Source: Panicum virgatum
Lineage: Eukaryota; Streptophyta; Magnoliopsida; Poales; Poaceae
DNA length: 64,000 nucleotides
NCBI RefSeq assembly: GCF_016808335.1
Contig: NC_053149.1
Span: 59,201,922 to 59,265,921 of the forward strand
Direction of reading: 5' to 3'
Shown: positions 45,118-58,138 of the stretch, piece after piece
How positions within the stretch are numbered: the stretch's first letter is position 1
Layout: each line of letters begins with the position of its first letter
Position numbers and translations under genes: made by a program
Notes under the pieces: generated by a model
Database searches by the model: none
What the model saw: only the letters and a program-made list of their open reading frames with translations
What the model was told of the DNA's origin: nothing

Positions 45118-45735
45118 TCGTGGGATTGTGCGAAGGCTCTAGGCCTCTAGCTCTATTTAAGCCGTGTGCAAGCGCAAGTGCAACCTCACTGATACTGCGT
45201 GGCGTTTGCAATTTCTAGCCACCCGGTCCACCACGTCTGCAGTCTCTGACTATCCGGGCCCATTATTGACTTAAAATCGGCCCACCGCACACCCTCCTTC
45301 CACTCGTCCTGCTAACTCAAACGACGTGCCTCTTCACTAGTCAGTCCCTCCCTCCCCAACCCCTCCCTCCCGACGTGGGATTGTGCGAAGGCTCTAGGCC
45401 TCTAGCTCTATTTAAGCCGTGTGCAAGCGCAAGTGCAACCTCACTGATACTGCGTGGCGTTTGCAATTTCTACCATCGACTCACATCTCTGAAACTAACG
45501 GCCCACCAAACTACGCACCAGCATAGCCACCTTCTCTCTCACTGACAAACCGCCCCACCATTCCCTAACAAGGCTCCCAGCACCCGGTCCACCACGTCTG
45601 CAGTCTCTGACTATCCGGGCCCATGATTGACTTAAAATCGGCCCCACCGCACACCCTCCTTCCAGCTCGTCCTGCTAACTCAAACGACGTGCCTCTTCAC
45701 TAGTCAGTCCCTCCCTCCCCAACCCCTCCCTCCCG
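45118..45735 (+). promoter_or_regulatory. Duplicated promoter/5' region of COG1
   Basis: Two blocks occur twice. Block A (45128-45222 and 45378-45472) contains CTCTATTTAAGCCGTGTGCA, a TATA-like core. Block B (45220-45375 and 45585-45735) contains CACCCGGTCCACCACGTCTG and the CT-rich leader CCCTCCCTCCCCAACCCC. The order is A-B-A-x-B, with a 110-bp segment x (45475-45584) only in the second set. The second copy of B ends about 55 bp before the COG1 ATG, so it is the probable native 5' UTR. The first set is likely a tandem duplicate that lost x. The plus strand thus has two candidate TATA/TSS regions about 257 bp apart. Confidence 0.65.
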
Positions 45736-45789
45736 AGTCCCGATCCCCTCCTGGATCTCGCCGCGCCCTCGAAGGCAAGCGCCGTCGCG

Positions 45790-48700
45790 ATGCCTGCGGC
45801 GGCCGTCCAAGGCGGCGGCGGCGGCGGCGGCGGCGCGGCCGACGCCGAGGAGCTGTTCCGCACCAAGCGCATACCGGAGATCCGCGCGGCGGAGGGCGCC
45901 ACCCGCCGCGAGATCTCCGCCAAGGAGGAGGAGCTCCGGCAGCTCGTCGGCCGCAGCTACCGCGACCTGCTCGACTCCGCGGACTCCATCCTCCTCATCA
46001 AGCAGTCCTCCGACTCCATCTCCGACAACCTCTCCCGTATCTCCGGCTCCCTCTCGTCGCTCTCGCCGCCGCCCGAGCCCTCCCCGGCCGCGAGCGCCGC
46101 CTCGCCGTCCCCGTCCGCTGGCGGGCGCGCGAGGCTCTACGCGCTTGCCGCGCGCGCCAAGTACCTGGTCGACACGCCCGAGCACATCTGGGGCCGGCTC
46201 GACGAGGGCCTCCTCCTGGAGGCGGCGGGGCGGTACCTGCGGGCTCAGGTCGTGCACGGGCGGCTCTCCCGCGACGCCACGGCCGCCGCGCGGTTCCCGC
46301 TCCTCACGCACCAGGCGCAGCTCGTGGAGGCGTTCCGGCCGCAGATCGCCCAGCGCGCGCGCGAGCGCCTCGCCGACCGCCGCCTCCCCGTAGCGGCCCA
46401 CGCTGACGCGCTCGCGGCCGTGGCTGCGATCGACGCGCCGTCGCTCGCCCCGCCCCAGGCGCTCCTTCTCTTCCTTACCTCGCGCCGCGCGTGGATCACC
46501 CAAGCCCTAACGGGGCTCGCCTCGGATCTGTCATCGTACACCTCCGTGCTGTGCGATGTCGCGAGGATCGTGCGTATCACGCTTGGCCACGTTGGGCAGT
46601 TGTTTTTGCCTGCGCTCAGTGATATGCCGCTGTTCTTCAAGACTGTGCTCGAGAAGACGCCACCTGAGCAGCTATTCGGCGGCCTCCCAGACCCTGATGA
46701 GGAAGCACGGCTGTGGAAGGAGCACATGAACCAGCTTGAAGCTACAATGGTGCTGCTTGAGCCAGATGCTGTAGCACAGGCCTGTACAGATTGGCTCAAG
46801 GAATGTTGTGCTGAAACTTTTGGTGTCATTGCTGGGGGCCAAAAGTTGGTTGATGCCATTGAGAGTGGGGAGCTACTTGGATCAGTGCAAAGGCTTGTGC
46901 GTGATGCGCTAGATGGGAGGGATGGGTTGGAGGGGAGTTTGGAACAGTGGCTGAAGAGCGTCTTTGGGTCAGAAATTGAATCGCCATGGGATCAGATCCG
47001 TGGATTGATTTTGAAGGACAGCAAGGATATTTTTGAGGATTGGATGGAGGAAGCATTTGTGCGGCGGATGAAGGATATTTTGCATTCAGAGCTTGATAGT
47101 TTGGGTGCAAGTGTTAATGTGAAGGAATCAATTGATTCTATTGGTGCCAATTTTGATCCAAAGGATGTTGGAGATTTCCTTGCATACCTGCAGAAGTCGT
47201 CAAAGGGCGGTGGTTTCTGGTTCTCAGAGTCTAAGATCAAGAAAGGAGGAGTTTTGGCACACTTGAAACCAATTGCTGATGAGAATGATTTCCATAGCTG
47301 CCTAACCTCATATTTTGGGCCAGAAGTTAGTCGGATCAGGAATGCAATTGACAGCAAATGCAAGAGTATTCTGGATGATCTGTTAAGCTTTGTGGAGTCA
47401 CATAATGCAGCCCCAAGACTAAAGGAATTAGTGCCATACCTCCAGGAGAAATGCTATAGGACCATCTCGGGAGTACTGAAAGAATTAGAAGCTGAGCTTA
47501 GAAAGCTCTCTGCTTTGTTGGGGACCAAAAAGGAGGATAATGACATACCTGCAGCATCTGTTATAGCGGAGAGGGCTCTATTCATTGGTCGTCTGTTGTT
47601 TGCGCTGAGATACCACTCAAGCCATGTACCCCTGATATTAGGCTCTCCAAGGGAGTGGGTGAAGGAGGCTGGTGGTGCAGCATTCGCCAGGTTGTCATCA
47701 CCTACTCCAAGACACTCTAGGGCATCTTTTGATTCTTCAATGTCTTTTACCCCCAGAAGACGCACATTTGACAGCCCTAGGAGTCCTGGAATGCAAATAT
47801 CGGATAGCCCCAGGAAACAAACTATTGCTGCCGCTGTATCTTTATTTGGTGCTGATGATAGATCCAACCCTAGACTCGATGAACTTTACAAGACCCTGCA
47901 GTCGCTTTGCATCATGGCTCATAGTGTATGGATATCTTGGGTGTCCACTGAATTATCTCATATTCTTTCATATGATCTCAATAAAGATGATTCACTATCC
48001 TCTTCAACTCCTTTGAGGGTATGTCTTCGAACCCACTTGCTTGTCATTGTGATCATTGTTAGTGTATAGTACAGTGTAGCATTGAATTGTGTAACTGCAT
48101 TTTATTTGTATTATCAACTGAGAAACAGGGAGGGGTTGAGATTATAGTTACATTAACATATGCTAATAAGGACATCTAGTGTAGCTTATTGGACATCTCT
48201 GAACAGATAGAAGGCAATATCTCTTTGTACTGTACCTAGAAATACTAGGGAAATTAAGGAAAATAGCAGGTAGGTCTAGTTTATGAGGTTTGGTCTTAAC
48301 TGACGAAGGGCAGCAACTTTGGGAGTAAGTCTCATGAGATGTCCAAGAATGATTTTTTTTTAAAGAATGAATTTTAAAAGTGCAGAGTTTGATGGCTGAT
48401 CTAGAAAAATATGTACCACTATTTTGAATGATAGATCATTCGGCGCTAGGTGTTACCATCGTGTATATTGCTTAATTGCTACCTGGCCTGCCTAGTTGCC
48501 TTCTTAGGGGCTATCAGGTGCTTAGCATCACTGGTATGCACTTGCCTATGTCAATGACTAAATTTTACTATTTTAGCCAGAGTTTTCATCATCAACCTCA
48601 AACTATTTAGTGGCCAAACTAATGATCTCATGCTTTTGTTGGGCATTGAATTCTAGTTGTTTTAATTCTGGTTTCGTTGCCTTGTCAGGGTTGGGAAGTC

Positions 48701-51700
48701 ACAATCATCAAACAAGAGGAAACAGCGGAGGGCTCCTTGGAGATGAAAATAGCTCTTCCATCAATGCCTTCATTGTATATCATTTCCTTTCTTTATCAAG
48801 CATGTTTGGAGATTCATAAAGTTGGAGGGCACATCCTGGACAGAATTATCTTGCATAATTTTGCATGGGAGCTACTACAGAAGGTATGTCCCCCGTTACG
48901 AGTTCACAAACAGTTATGATGCATTGGACAAAAACTGGAGGATTTTTATCAAACATTTAGTCAAGAAACCAAGAGTTAACTCTTTGAGTTAGATGTAACT
49001 ATAAGCTGTTTCTTCTCGGATCTGCATAAACAACAAAATAGCTTCTTCATTGTTCTAGTTTGTTACAGTTTTCGGAACTTTACTTGCAGGCTCTTTGTCT
49101 GCATATGCTGTATTATAGATATTTCACACCAGAATGATAAATCTACAACAACAGTGGCACATCTTAAGAAACAAATTCTTTGGCTTGTTCCACTATTAGC
49201 GCTTGGAAAGTCTAATTCATATTCTTCCAGTATTGGAATAAATTATTAGTCAAACTATTGCAACTTAAGAAAGATTTCTTGTTCTTTATAATTTTTTTTT
49301 CTCGAATATGCAGGAGAGCTGCATATCACTGCATTAAGAAAGAAGTAGAAAGGCTAAAGTAGCCGTACAAAAACACACACCCTGGGTTCAAAAAACAAAC
49401 GCACCTGTAACAAACATGAGTCGACCACAACTACCACCACACACTGCTAACCTTGTTCTTTATAAATAGTAATGTATCATTGATTTAGGTGGCCATTTTT
49501 TCAACAAAGTACAAACTGGAAAGTACAAACTGGAACTAGTGCATTCATCTAGACAATAGGCATTACTGCTTGAGTACTTCAGCGTAAAAAATGTTCCAAG
49601 TATATTTGATTTTTAGATGGCCTAGTTGCTGCATGTGTTCATAGAAGTATTTGTCTCAAACAGTGCTGATGATGATTCCATATGAACCTGGCAGTATAGG
49701 TCTTTCGAGCAATATGATCTAACTTTGAGCCTGGCAGTATAGGTCTTTCGAGCAATATGATCTAACTTTTATTTAAATGTATGCAGGTCATTAATATTTA
49801 TGAAACATTCCTTGTATCTATTGAATCGGGGAATTCTCGAGTTTCTGAGAAAGGAGTTCTGCAAATACTGCTAGACCTGCGTTTCATTGGTGATGTCCTA
49901 TCAGGAGGCAAAAGTTCTTCCAGCAACACTACTGAAACACAGACAAAACAGGATTCTTTACCAAGCACCATCACCAAGTCTTCCTTCAGGAGAAAACAGT
50001 CACAATCACATGCAGACCCAGCTGCCATAGAGCCGATAAACAAGTTAATCAGTAAGCTCTCGCATAGATTGGATCCAATAGACTGGGCCACGTAAGAACT
50101 CTTCCGATTTAAATTGTTATGCCTGTCAAGTCATTAAAATACGTGAAGAATAAACTAAAGACTCCTGTATTACAACTGAAACAATATTCAGGTATGAACC
50201 TTACCTCTGGGAGAACGAGAAGCAATCTTACAAGCGTTATGTTGTTCTTTTTGGTTTTTTGGTCCAATTGAATCACTTGTACACTGGTACTGTACAAAAG
50301 TTACCAACAAAGTCAAATACAGATTCAAATATCATGAGGTGCTCTCAGGTTCCAAGATTCAAGTACCTACCGATCAGGTAAGTAATCAGTGTGATGCATA
50401 AATAACTAAATACAGATTTATGTTGTTGCCAAGTGCATGTTTCTGTAGGCAAGTTTGAACTCAAGAGTTCTAGTTTCACGATCAGGCAACTTATCAGCTG
50501 TGTACCCACCTGTGCAATCAGCAGAAATAGCTATGATATATGATAACAAGAAAAGTGTGCACAACACTATTTGTTGATAAGATATTCATGGATGTGTAAT
50601 AAAACCTGATGTATTTTTATGCCATTATTCTGGAGCATGTAATTGGCAGTGATCTTGAGAGCAGTGGTTTATCTGCTAAATGTGAAGAGCTTACGTTATT
50701 AGGCATATTCAGTGTTCCATCCTCAGTGTCATTACAGCTAACAAATTTTGGATGCAACTTTACAGTCTGTTCTAGTCTATTGTACGTGGAAATGACAAAG
50801 TTGAAAGTAAAATTATGTAGGTTATATGTATTTTCGAAATGCACTCGTTCTGCATTTAGAAGACTTGTGTAAAGCACCCCCCCCCCCCCCCCCGGGGTTT
50901 AGGAATCCATGTTAGGAGTTCTTTGTAAGGGCCATTTTTGGGTGACTTGTGAAGAAGAATATATTAGCTAGTTTGTTGTTGATTCTAATCAGTTCGTATT
51001 TGTCTTTTTGCCTGCAGTGCCCCAGCTATATCATCAAGACCACACAAATCATCACTACAGTCACCATCTGGTGACAATGCCTCGAAAGGTCCTTGGAAAT
51101 CATATTCAAATGGTGATAGATCTACCACACCAGAATTTGATGATAATGCTAGTCTTGGTGCTGCTCCATTGCTTAAATCATTTGTTACTCAGGTAGTAAC
51201 TGGCCACAAGTTTATTTATTTTTATCTTCAATTCATAAGCTAAACGAACAAACAATCATTAAATTTGCCCATCAATATTTATTCTGCCTGGTTGAGGAAG
51301 TTTTGGTTATTATGATAGGAAATGCTTAGGAAATTATCACTAGGACATAACCTTTTCGTTTGGAAACATGAATGAATTGAGCACTAACTGGTCTAAACCT
51401 TGTGATTATCACTAGGACATAACATTTTCGTTTGGAAGCCAACAGGGTCTTGTCTGTGCTTTTGATTTTTCTGTAATCCTTGAGCTTTGGAAAGGGGAAG
51501 TAATATTTCCTTTTCTTTTACTAATGAAATTCAGTTCTGGTGTCCTGTCAACTCCATTCACGAACCTTATTTACACAGCCTAAAATCTGACATGTTTCTT
51601 TTAACTGATATATTCACCCATGTCATGCTGTTCATCAGGTCGGGAGCAAATTTGGGGAGAACACATCCAGATGGGGGTCCATGCTCTCTGATGGCCAGGT

Positions 51701-51782
51701 CGGTAAGCTAAGTGACATTCTTCCGGGACCAGCAGCTGGGTTTTTCTCTTCTTTCACATCGGGAGTTCGATATGATTCATAG
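45790..51782 (+). CDS. COG1: Conserved oligomeric Golgi complex subunit 1, 1077 aa
   Basis: Exons 45790-48018, 48689-48883, 49787-50091, 50192-50377, 51018-51192 and 51639-51782 (TAG) join in phase with GT/AG borders to give 1077 aa, close to Arabidopsis COG1 length. The N-terminus, after MPAAAVQ and a poly-Gly tract, reads [54 protein letters not shown]: the Vps51/COG1 signature with an amphipathic coiled coil used for complex assembly. The remainder is mostly helical (for example [44 protein letters not shown]) with a Ser-rich linker (about 640-690), ending GVRYDS. COG1 belongs to lobe A of the COG tether, which captures retrograde vesicles at the Golgi via Rabs, SNAREs and coiled-coil tethers. 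The frame is intact throughout. Start chosen because this ATG is the first after the CT-rich leader and immediately precedes the conserved N-terminus. Confidence 0.94.
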
Positions 51783-52830
51783 TCATGGTACCATGAGCCT
51801 TGATCTTCAACCTATACTTCGTATACGTTAAATGGAAATCCACACCTGTCATCGAGAGATTGTCACCACTGTTGGCAGGTGTATTCTGCCATTGGAAATC
51901 TGTTGGTTACAGAATGACACCACATAGTTGGCACAGTATTGCTAGCTTTATCCTTGTTGCGCCTCTTCAGATGCTTTGTTGTGGCTGGGCAGTTTCATGG
52001 AGAAGCTCAAGAAAAACATGATACCAAGAAGACACAGATTTCAGGAGTGGTTAAGGAAATCAAATGCGATTTCAGTGTGTTTTCCTGCTTGCGATTTGAC
52101 ACAGTACATAGGACAAAGCAAGTGCTGATATTGGATGCCATTTTTGCGGACTCGGGCCATCTTGTGGATACTGACACATGAAGTCGTGAGAAGAATTTTG
52201 GGCGTCCATTCTTTCTTTCTTTCTTTTGCTCTTTGTCTCGATGAGTCAGGAGGAATTTTTTTGGGAACAGTGCTGAAACTGCAAGGTTTGTGGTTTTCCA
52301 TGTAGGCAAAGTTGCTGATGTGTACAATGGAAAATATAGCAATAAAGTCTGTATTGTCCCCTTTGAATCTGCACTCATTTCTCTGAAAAGGAAAAAAAAA
52401 GCTGTTGCAGAAGCCTTTCGTTGCAGAATTTGTACATGGCTAATTAGGGGTTCAGAAACCAACGCAAAGCAAGCATCCAATGGCTCCAAGATTGGACCGC
52501 GGAAGAGAGGTTGGCAGTGGCAGGCGTAAGGGTGCGTGTGGATGAGATGTTATCTCAGCAAGTCGTTGCGCCGCGCTTGTGGATGAGATGTTATCTCAGC
52601 CGCGTGATGGATGGCGGCCGTTGCCATGGATCGGAAGGTTTACGGGTGGAAAGGCGCCGCCCTTGCCCTGCTGATGCGTACGCGAGTGATGGTCCGTGGA
52701 CTGTGGCGTGCGCAGATGGCGAACCGCGAACGACACCCCCCGGGCCCCCCTCAGCCCGTTCGAAAGAGAGGGGAAGTAACGGCATGGCAATATGGCAATG
52801 ATTTGATGGACAGAGAGTGTGTGTGTGGGG

Positions 52831-52861
<31 letters not shown>

Positions 52862-53128
52862 GGTATCCAATGACGCACGTCTCCAACATGATCGGATGCT
52901 CCTCCTGTGATGTTCATGTTTTACCCGTTTATTAGTAACCGTCCGTTGGTGAGGCTCATACTGGGTTGCCTTGTTTTGTTTCCTATCCAATCCTAGGAAG
53001 TAAACGCCGTGCGCGCACACACATAGTGAAGTCCAACTCCCGGTTTCTAGAAGTGAGCCGGCCGCCCAAGCTTCTAAAGATTCGAGAAGATACACCATGC
53101 TTTACGCATGCTGATTCTACGTCGTCGT
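51783..53128. other. 3' region of COG1 and flank with simple repeats
   Basis: The first several hundred bases are presumably the 3' UTR. A 22-bp motif (GTGGATGAGATGTTATCTCA...) is repeated at about 52538 and 52579. A (GT)n and G-run tract spans 52817-52862. No additional gene was recognised. The region ends at the TSD GTCGT (53124-53128) of the copia element. Confidence 0.5.
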
Positions 53129-53707
53129 TGTTAGTTACAAAGATTCTAGAGTTCTACACTGGATCGACATCTAGGCATATAAGATCGAGTACGGGTATAA
53201 CTTCTAGTAGATAAACATGGGTTTCATCCTAGTTCTAGTATAACAGAGAGAGAGGAAGGTATGGAGATGAAGGTGCAAACCATCCGTGGAAGGGGGCGCA
53301 GAGGAGCTCGACCCCGCGGGTGCCATGGCGTCGATGGAGTCGAGGATGGAGGCGAGGAAGTCCGGGTTGGCGAGACGTGGATCCGGCGGCGACGATGGGC
53401 GGCGAGGGTACCGGTACCCTTCGGGCCGGTACCGACACTGCCCGGGAACGGCGGCGTCGGTGGGGAACGTCGTGGCGGCGCTGGGGTGCTTCCCGTCGGC
53501 CTTGCGCTCCCTTAGATCGGTAGGGTTTGTGGGAGAGGGGTTTGGCAGCGGTCAACTTTGGGCGTCCGTGCCCCGGCCCCCCTCCTATTCTATATAGCGC
53601 AGGCGACGGGGGCCCACCAGCCATAATGACTGGGCGCCCCCGATCAGGGCGCGATCAAAGGGGATTTGGCCGGATCTTTGGATCGGGCCTGGAGATCATA
53701 TCCAACA
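53129..53707 (-). repeat. 3' LTR of the copia element
   Basis: 579 bp. TG and CA ends are intact on the plus strand (TGTTAGTTAC...ATATCCAACA). GC-rich centre with a GGTACCGGTACC-type repeat near 53407-53434. Confidence 0.9.
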
Positions 53708-53887
53708 TTCTCCCCCTTGATATCTCATTTTCTTATTCTTGTTCTTTATCTGAGTTTGGTTCATCCCATCGCAGATCAGTGTATAGGGCGTGCCTCGTCA
53801 TGACAGTTATTACTGTCAGATTAACAGCCACAATCACTTTTCTGGTCTGAAACAGAGTCTCATTCTAGGGCCCTCTTTGTCCAGGAA

Positions 53888-56800
53888 TCATAGGCTTTCC
53901 CTTAAACCCATGCCGGCTAAGTGTTCTCTGAACACATTGGGTGGTAGGCCTTTTGTAAGCGGATCCGCTAACATCTTGTTCGTTCTGATATGTTCTAGAC
54001 AAATAGTTTGGTCCTGGACTTGCTCCTTAACAACATAAAACTTGATGTCGATGTGTTTGGCAGCACCACTCGACTTGTTGTTATGAGCATAGAATACTGC
54101 TGGCTCGTTGTCGCAGTATAATTTCAGTGGTTTTTCTATGCTGTCAACCACTTTCAATCCGGGTACGAATTTCTTTAGCCATGTGACCTGCCCCGAGGCC
54201 TCATAACATGCCACAAATTCTGCATACATCGTGGAGGATGCTGTAACTGTCTGTTTGGAGCTTTTCCACGATATTGCTCCTTTTGCAAGAGTGAAGATGT
54301 ATCCAGATGTGGACTTTCTATCATCTGCATCTCCTGCAAAATCTGAATCTGAATACCCTTCTATTTTTAAAGTTTCTGATTTTCTATATGTTAGCATGAG
54401 GCCAGTTGTGCCCCTCACATAGCGCAAAGCTTTCTTTACCATTTTCCAGTGCTCTATGCCTGGATTACTCTGGTATCTGCCAAGTACCCCGGTAACAAAA
54501 CTTAAGTCAGGGCGTGTGCACACTTGTGCATACTGTAAGCTTCCGACAGCTGAAGCATAATGCACTGCCTTCATTTGCTCGAGCTCATACTGGTTCTTGG
54601 GACACTGGTGTTTCCCGAAACTGTCGCCCTTGACTATTGGAGTAGGTGTGGACTTGCTCGCATGCATACCGTATTTCTTTAATATCTTTTCTAAGTATGC
54701 TTTCTGTGATAATCCTAAAACCCCTCTTCTTCTATCTCGGTGAATCTCAATTCCTAAGACGAACGAAGCTTCACCAAGATCTTTCATATCAAATTTCGAG
54801 GACAAGAATTTCTTTGTCTCCAGTAGTAGATTAACATTACTGCTAGCTAGCAGAATGTCATCCACATACAAGATGAGGAAAATAAATTTTCCGTTCTTGA
54901 ACTTCGCATAAATACAATTGTCCTCTTCATTTTCTTTAAATCCAAACTTTCTAATTATTTCATCAAATTTCAAGTACCACTGCCTCGAGGCTTGCTTCAA
55001 GCCATAAATCGATTTTCTCAAGCGACATCCTAAATTTTCTTTCCCTTCCATGACAAAACCTTTGGGTTGTGCCATGTAGACATCTTCATACAAATCCCCA
55101 TTTAGAAATGCCGTCTTCACATCTATCTGATGCAATTCTAAATCATAATGTGCCACTAAGGCCATTATTATTCTGAAAGAGTCTTTACATGAGACCAGAG
55201 AGAATGTCTCATTGTAATCTATTCCTTCTCTTTGCGTGAAGCCTTTTGCCACGAGCCGCGCTTTATATCTTTCTATGTTCCCTTTGGAGTCACATTTCGT
55301 TTTGTAGACCCACTTGCAGCCTACTGTTTTGGCTCCTTTGGGAATTTCTTCTAAGTCCCAAACTTTATTGGTGTTCATGGATCTCATTTCATCTTCCATG
55401 GCTGCAAACCATTTGGATGAATTGGCGCTTTTCATGGCTTCTTCAAAAGAGGTGGGATCACCCTCATTCTGTATTTCTTCACTATGATAGACTTCATAGT
55501 CTTTAGAAATAGCTGGTTTTCTAGTTCTTTGTGACCTTCTCGGGGCCACTGCGACTGGTATTTCTTGCACAGGAGGCTGTTGTTGCTCCCCCTCATCCAT
55601 GGCAACAGGTTCTACTTGGTCCTGAGGAACATGGTCCTCATTTCCATTTAATGCCAAGCTAGAAGAACCAACAACAGGTGGTGGCACCGCAGTTTCTTGC
55701 ACTGCAACATCAGGTAGACTGACAGCAGGTGTTGGCACTGCAGTTTCCTGCTCTATCGGTGCCACAACCACAGGTAACGAGAAATAAGGCTCTTGAATCA
55801 TTGGAGTGGGAACGTATACCCGCTTCTCCTCAAGGTCGATTTTTCTGGCTACTATGCTCCCCCTAATCATCTGATCTTCTAAGAAGGCAGCGTGTCTTGT
55901 TTCTACAAACTTCGTGTGTCTGTCGGGACAATAAAAACGATATCCCTTAGACTTTTCTGGATAGCCAATAAAATGGCAACTGACTGTCTTGGGATCTAGC
56001 TTCCCAATGTTTGGATTAAACACTTTGGCCTCAGCTGGACAGCCCCATACGCGAAAATGATTAAGCGAGGGTTCTCTTCCTGTCCATAGTTCATAGGGTG
56101 TTTTCGGCACCGATTTACTTGGCACCCGATTAAGAATGTAAATGGCGGTTTTTAATGCCTCCATCCACAAATTAATCGGTAACGTGGAGTAGCTCATCAT
56201 ACTTCTGACCATATCCATCAGGGTACGGTTTCTTCTTTCTGCTACTCCGTTCTGCTGAGGCTCGCCCGGTGTAGAATACTGGGCAACTATGCCATTTTTC
56301 ATAAGGAACCTTGCAAAAGGTCCTGGAACTTGGACATAGGGGGTGTGTCGACCGTAGTACTCTCCCCCACGGTCGGATCTGACTATTTTAATCTTTAAAT
56401 CATGTTGGTTTTCTACTTCTGCTTTGAATATCTTGAATTTATCCAATGCTTCTGATCGTTCTTTAATTGGATAAATGTAGCCATAACGCGAGTAATCGTC
56501 TGTAAATGTTATGAAAGAAACATAACCATCTACAGTAGTGACAGGGAATGGTCCACATATATCTGTGTGAATTATTTCTAGAATTCCCGCACTTCGTTTG
56601 ACACCTTTCTTTATGTTCTTAACGAATTTTCCTTTAATGCAATCAATACATTGTTCTAAATCTGAAAATTCTAACGGTGGAAGAATTGATGCTGTCACTA
56701 AGCGCTCTATTCTCCCCCTCGAAATATGGCCTAAACGACAGTGCCATAATTTCGACGAAATTGCATTAATTCGTTTGCGTTTCTTAGTAACATTCTCATA

Positions 56801-58138
56801 TGAGGAGGCATTTTTATTCTCAGAACATACTGCATTCACATTCTCAGATAATGAAAGCAAATATAATTTGTCTTGTCGGAAGGCAAGACCAACACATTCT
56901 GAATTAACTTGTATCTTACACTTGCCATCACCAAAATGACAAGCAATAGCGTCATCATCTAATTTAGACACACTTATTAAGTTTCGTTGCAAAGACGGTA
57001 CATAAAGAACATCTCTCAAACAAAGTACAAAGCCACTATGTAATTCTAAATGAAATTCTGCAATGGCTTCGACTTCAGCTTCTACACCGTTTGCAACTTT
57101 AATTCTTCTTGCGCCTCTTGGCAGGGTCCTCCTCATACTTGATCCCTGTAAAGAATTAGCAACATGAGTAGTTGCACCAGAATCAATCCACCAAGTGAAT
57201 TTGTCATAACTTAAATACAGGGATTCATCTACAAAAGTAATGGTGTCCTCACCCTTTCTTAACAACTCTTTCAGGAATTCTGGGCAGTCCCTCTTGTAGT
57301 GACCTCTCTTTTTGCACTTCAGGCACTGGTCTTATTCAACTGGAAAATTTTCCCAGTCTTTCTGAGGAGGTGGTCTGGAAGGACCACTCTCATGCTGATT
57401 CTTGCCTGGTGGGAAAGGTCTCTTGTTATGCTGGAAGTTCTTATTCTGAAAATTCTTTTTCTTGTATTGAACTTGAAAAGCAAGCTCACCACTATTGGAG
57501 TTCTTAAGGCGATCTTCTTCTTGAACACACATGCCAATCAGCTTGTCAATACCCCAATCTTCTGGAAAAGCGTTATAGTTGACATGAAATGCCTCAAACG
57601 CCTTTGGTAGGGACTTGAAGACCAGCTGAACAATAAACTTTTCTGGCAAAGACATGTCCATTGTCTTAAGCTTGTTGGCCATGTGACTCATTTCTAAGAT
57701 ATGTTCTCTGATGCCACCGCCAGTGTATTTCTTAGTGATAAGCTGCTCAGCAAGAATGGCAGCATAAGCCTTGGAAGAACCAGTAAACTGACTCTTCACC
57801 TTTGCTAAATATTCTGAAGCGGTGTCACAATCTGGGATCGCCATCTTGATGGCATCTGAAGTGGAACCCTTCATGACCATAAGACACTTGCGGTTGGAAT
57901 CATTCCAACGTGTCTTTTCAGCATCATATCTGGTCATAGCAGAGTCATAATTCTTCTCTCGGATAGCCCAAGCAGCAGCTTCTTCATTCTGTGCCCTTAC
58001 GGGCTTTTCTGGTTCTTGTGGAGCTGGCGTTGTGATGGCCAAATCTATATTGGCCATCGCCAGAGCTATCTCCAATTTCTAGTACCATTTCCCATAGTTG
58101 TTGCCATCCAATTCAGGAATGGCATTCACATAAGTCAT
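53888..58138 (-). pseudogene. Copia gag-pol polyprotein with two in-frame stops
   Basis: From ATG 58138 one frame runs to a stop at 53888. It is broken by TAG at codon 20 (58081-58079) and by TAA at 57334-57332, just before the CCHC zinc knuckle ([14 protein letters not shown]). Gag is of the UBN2 type. Downstream, unbroken, are retropepsin ([11 protein letters not shown]), integrase HHCC zinc motif (HCRLGH...CIDC), the catalytic core with D...D...E ([28 protein letters not shown]), RT with YVDD near 54860, and RNase H ([16 protein letters not shown]). A single-base change accounts for each stop (for example CAA to TAA). Pol without its gag is unlikely to be made from this copy. Confidence 0.9.

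Noticed and set aside
53261..53624. Frames repeated at 53.3 and 59.5 kb as duplicated genes
   Set aside because: They lie within the two copia LTRs, so the duplication is simply the LTR pair.
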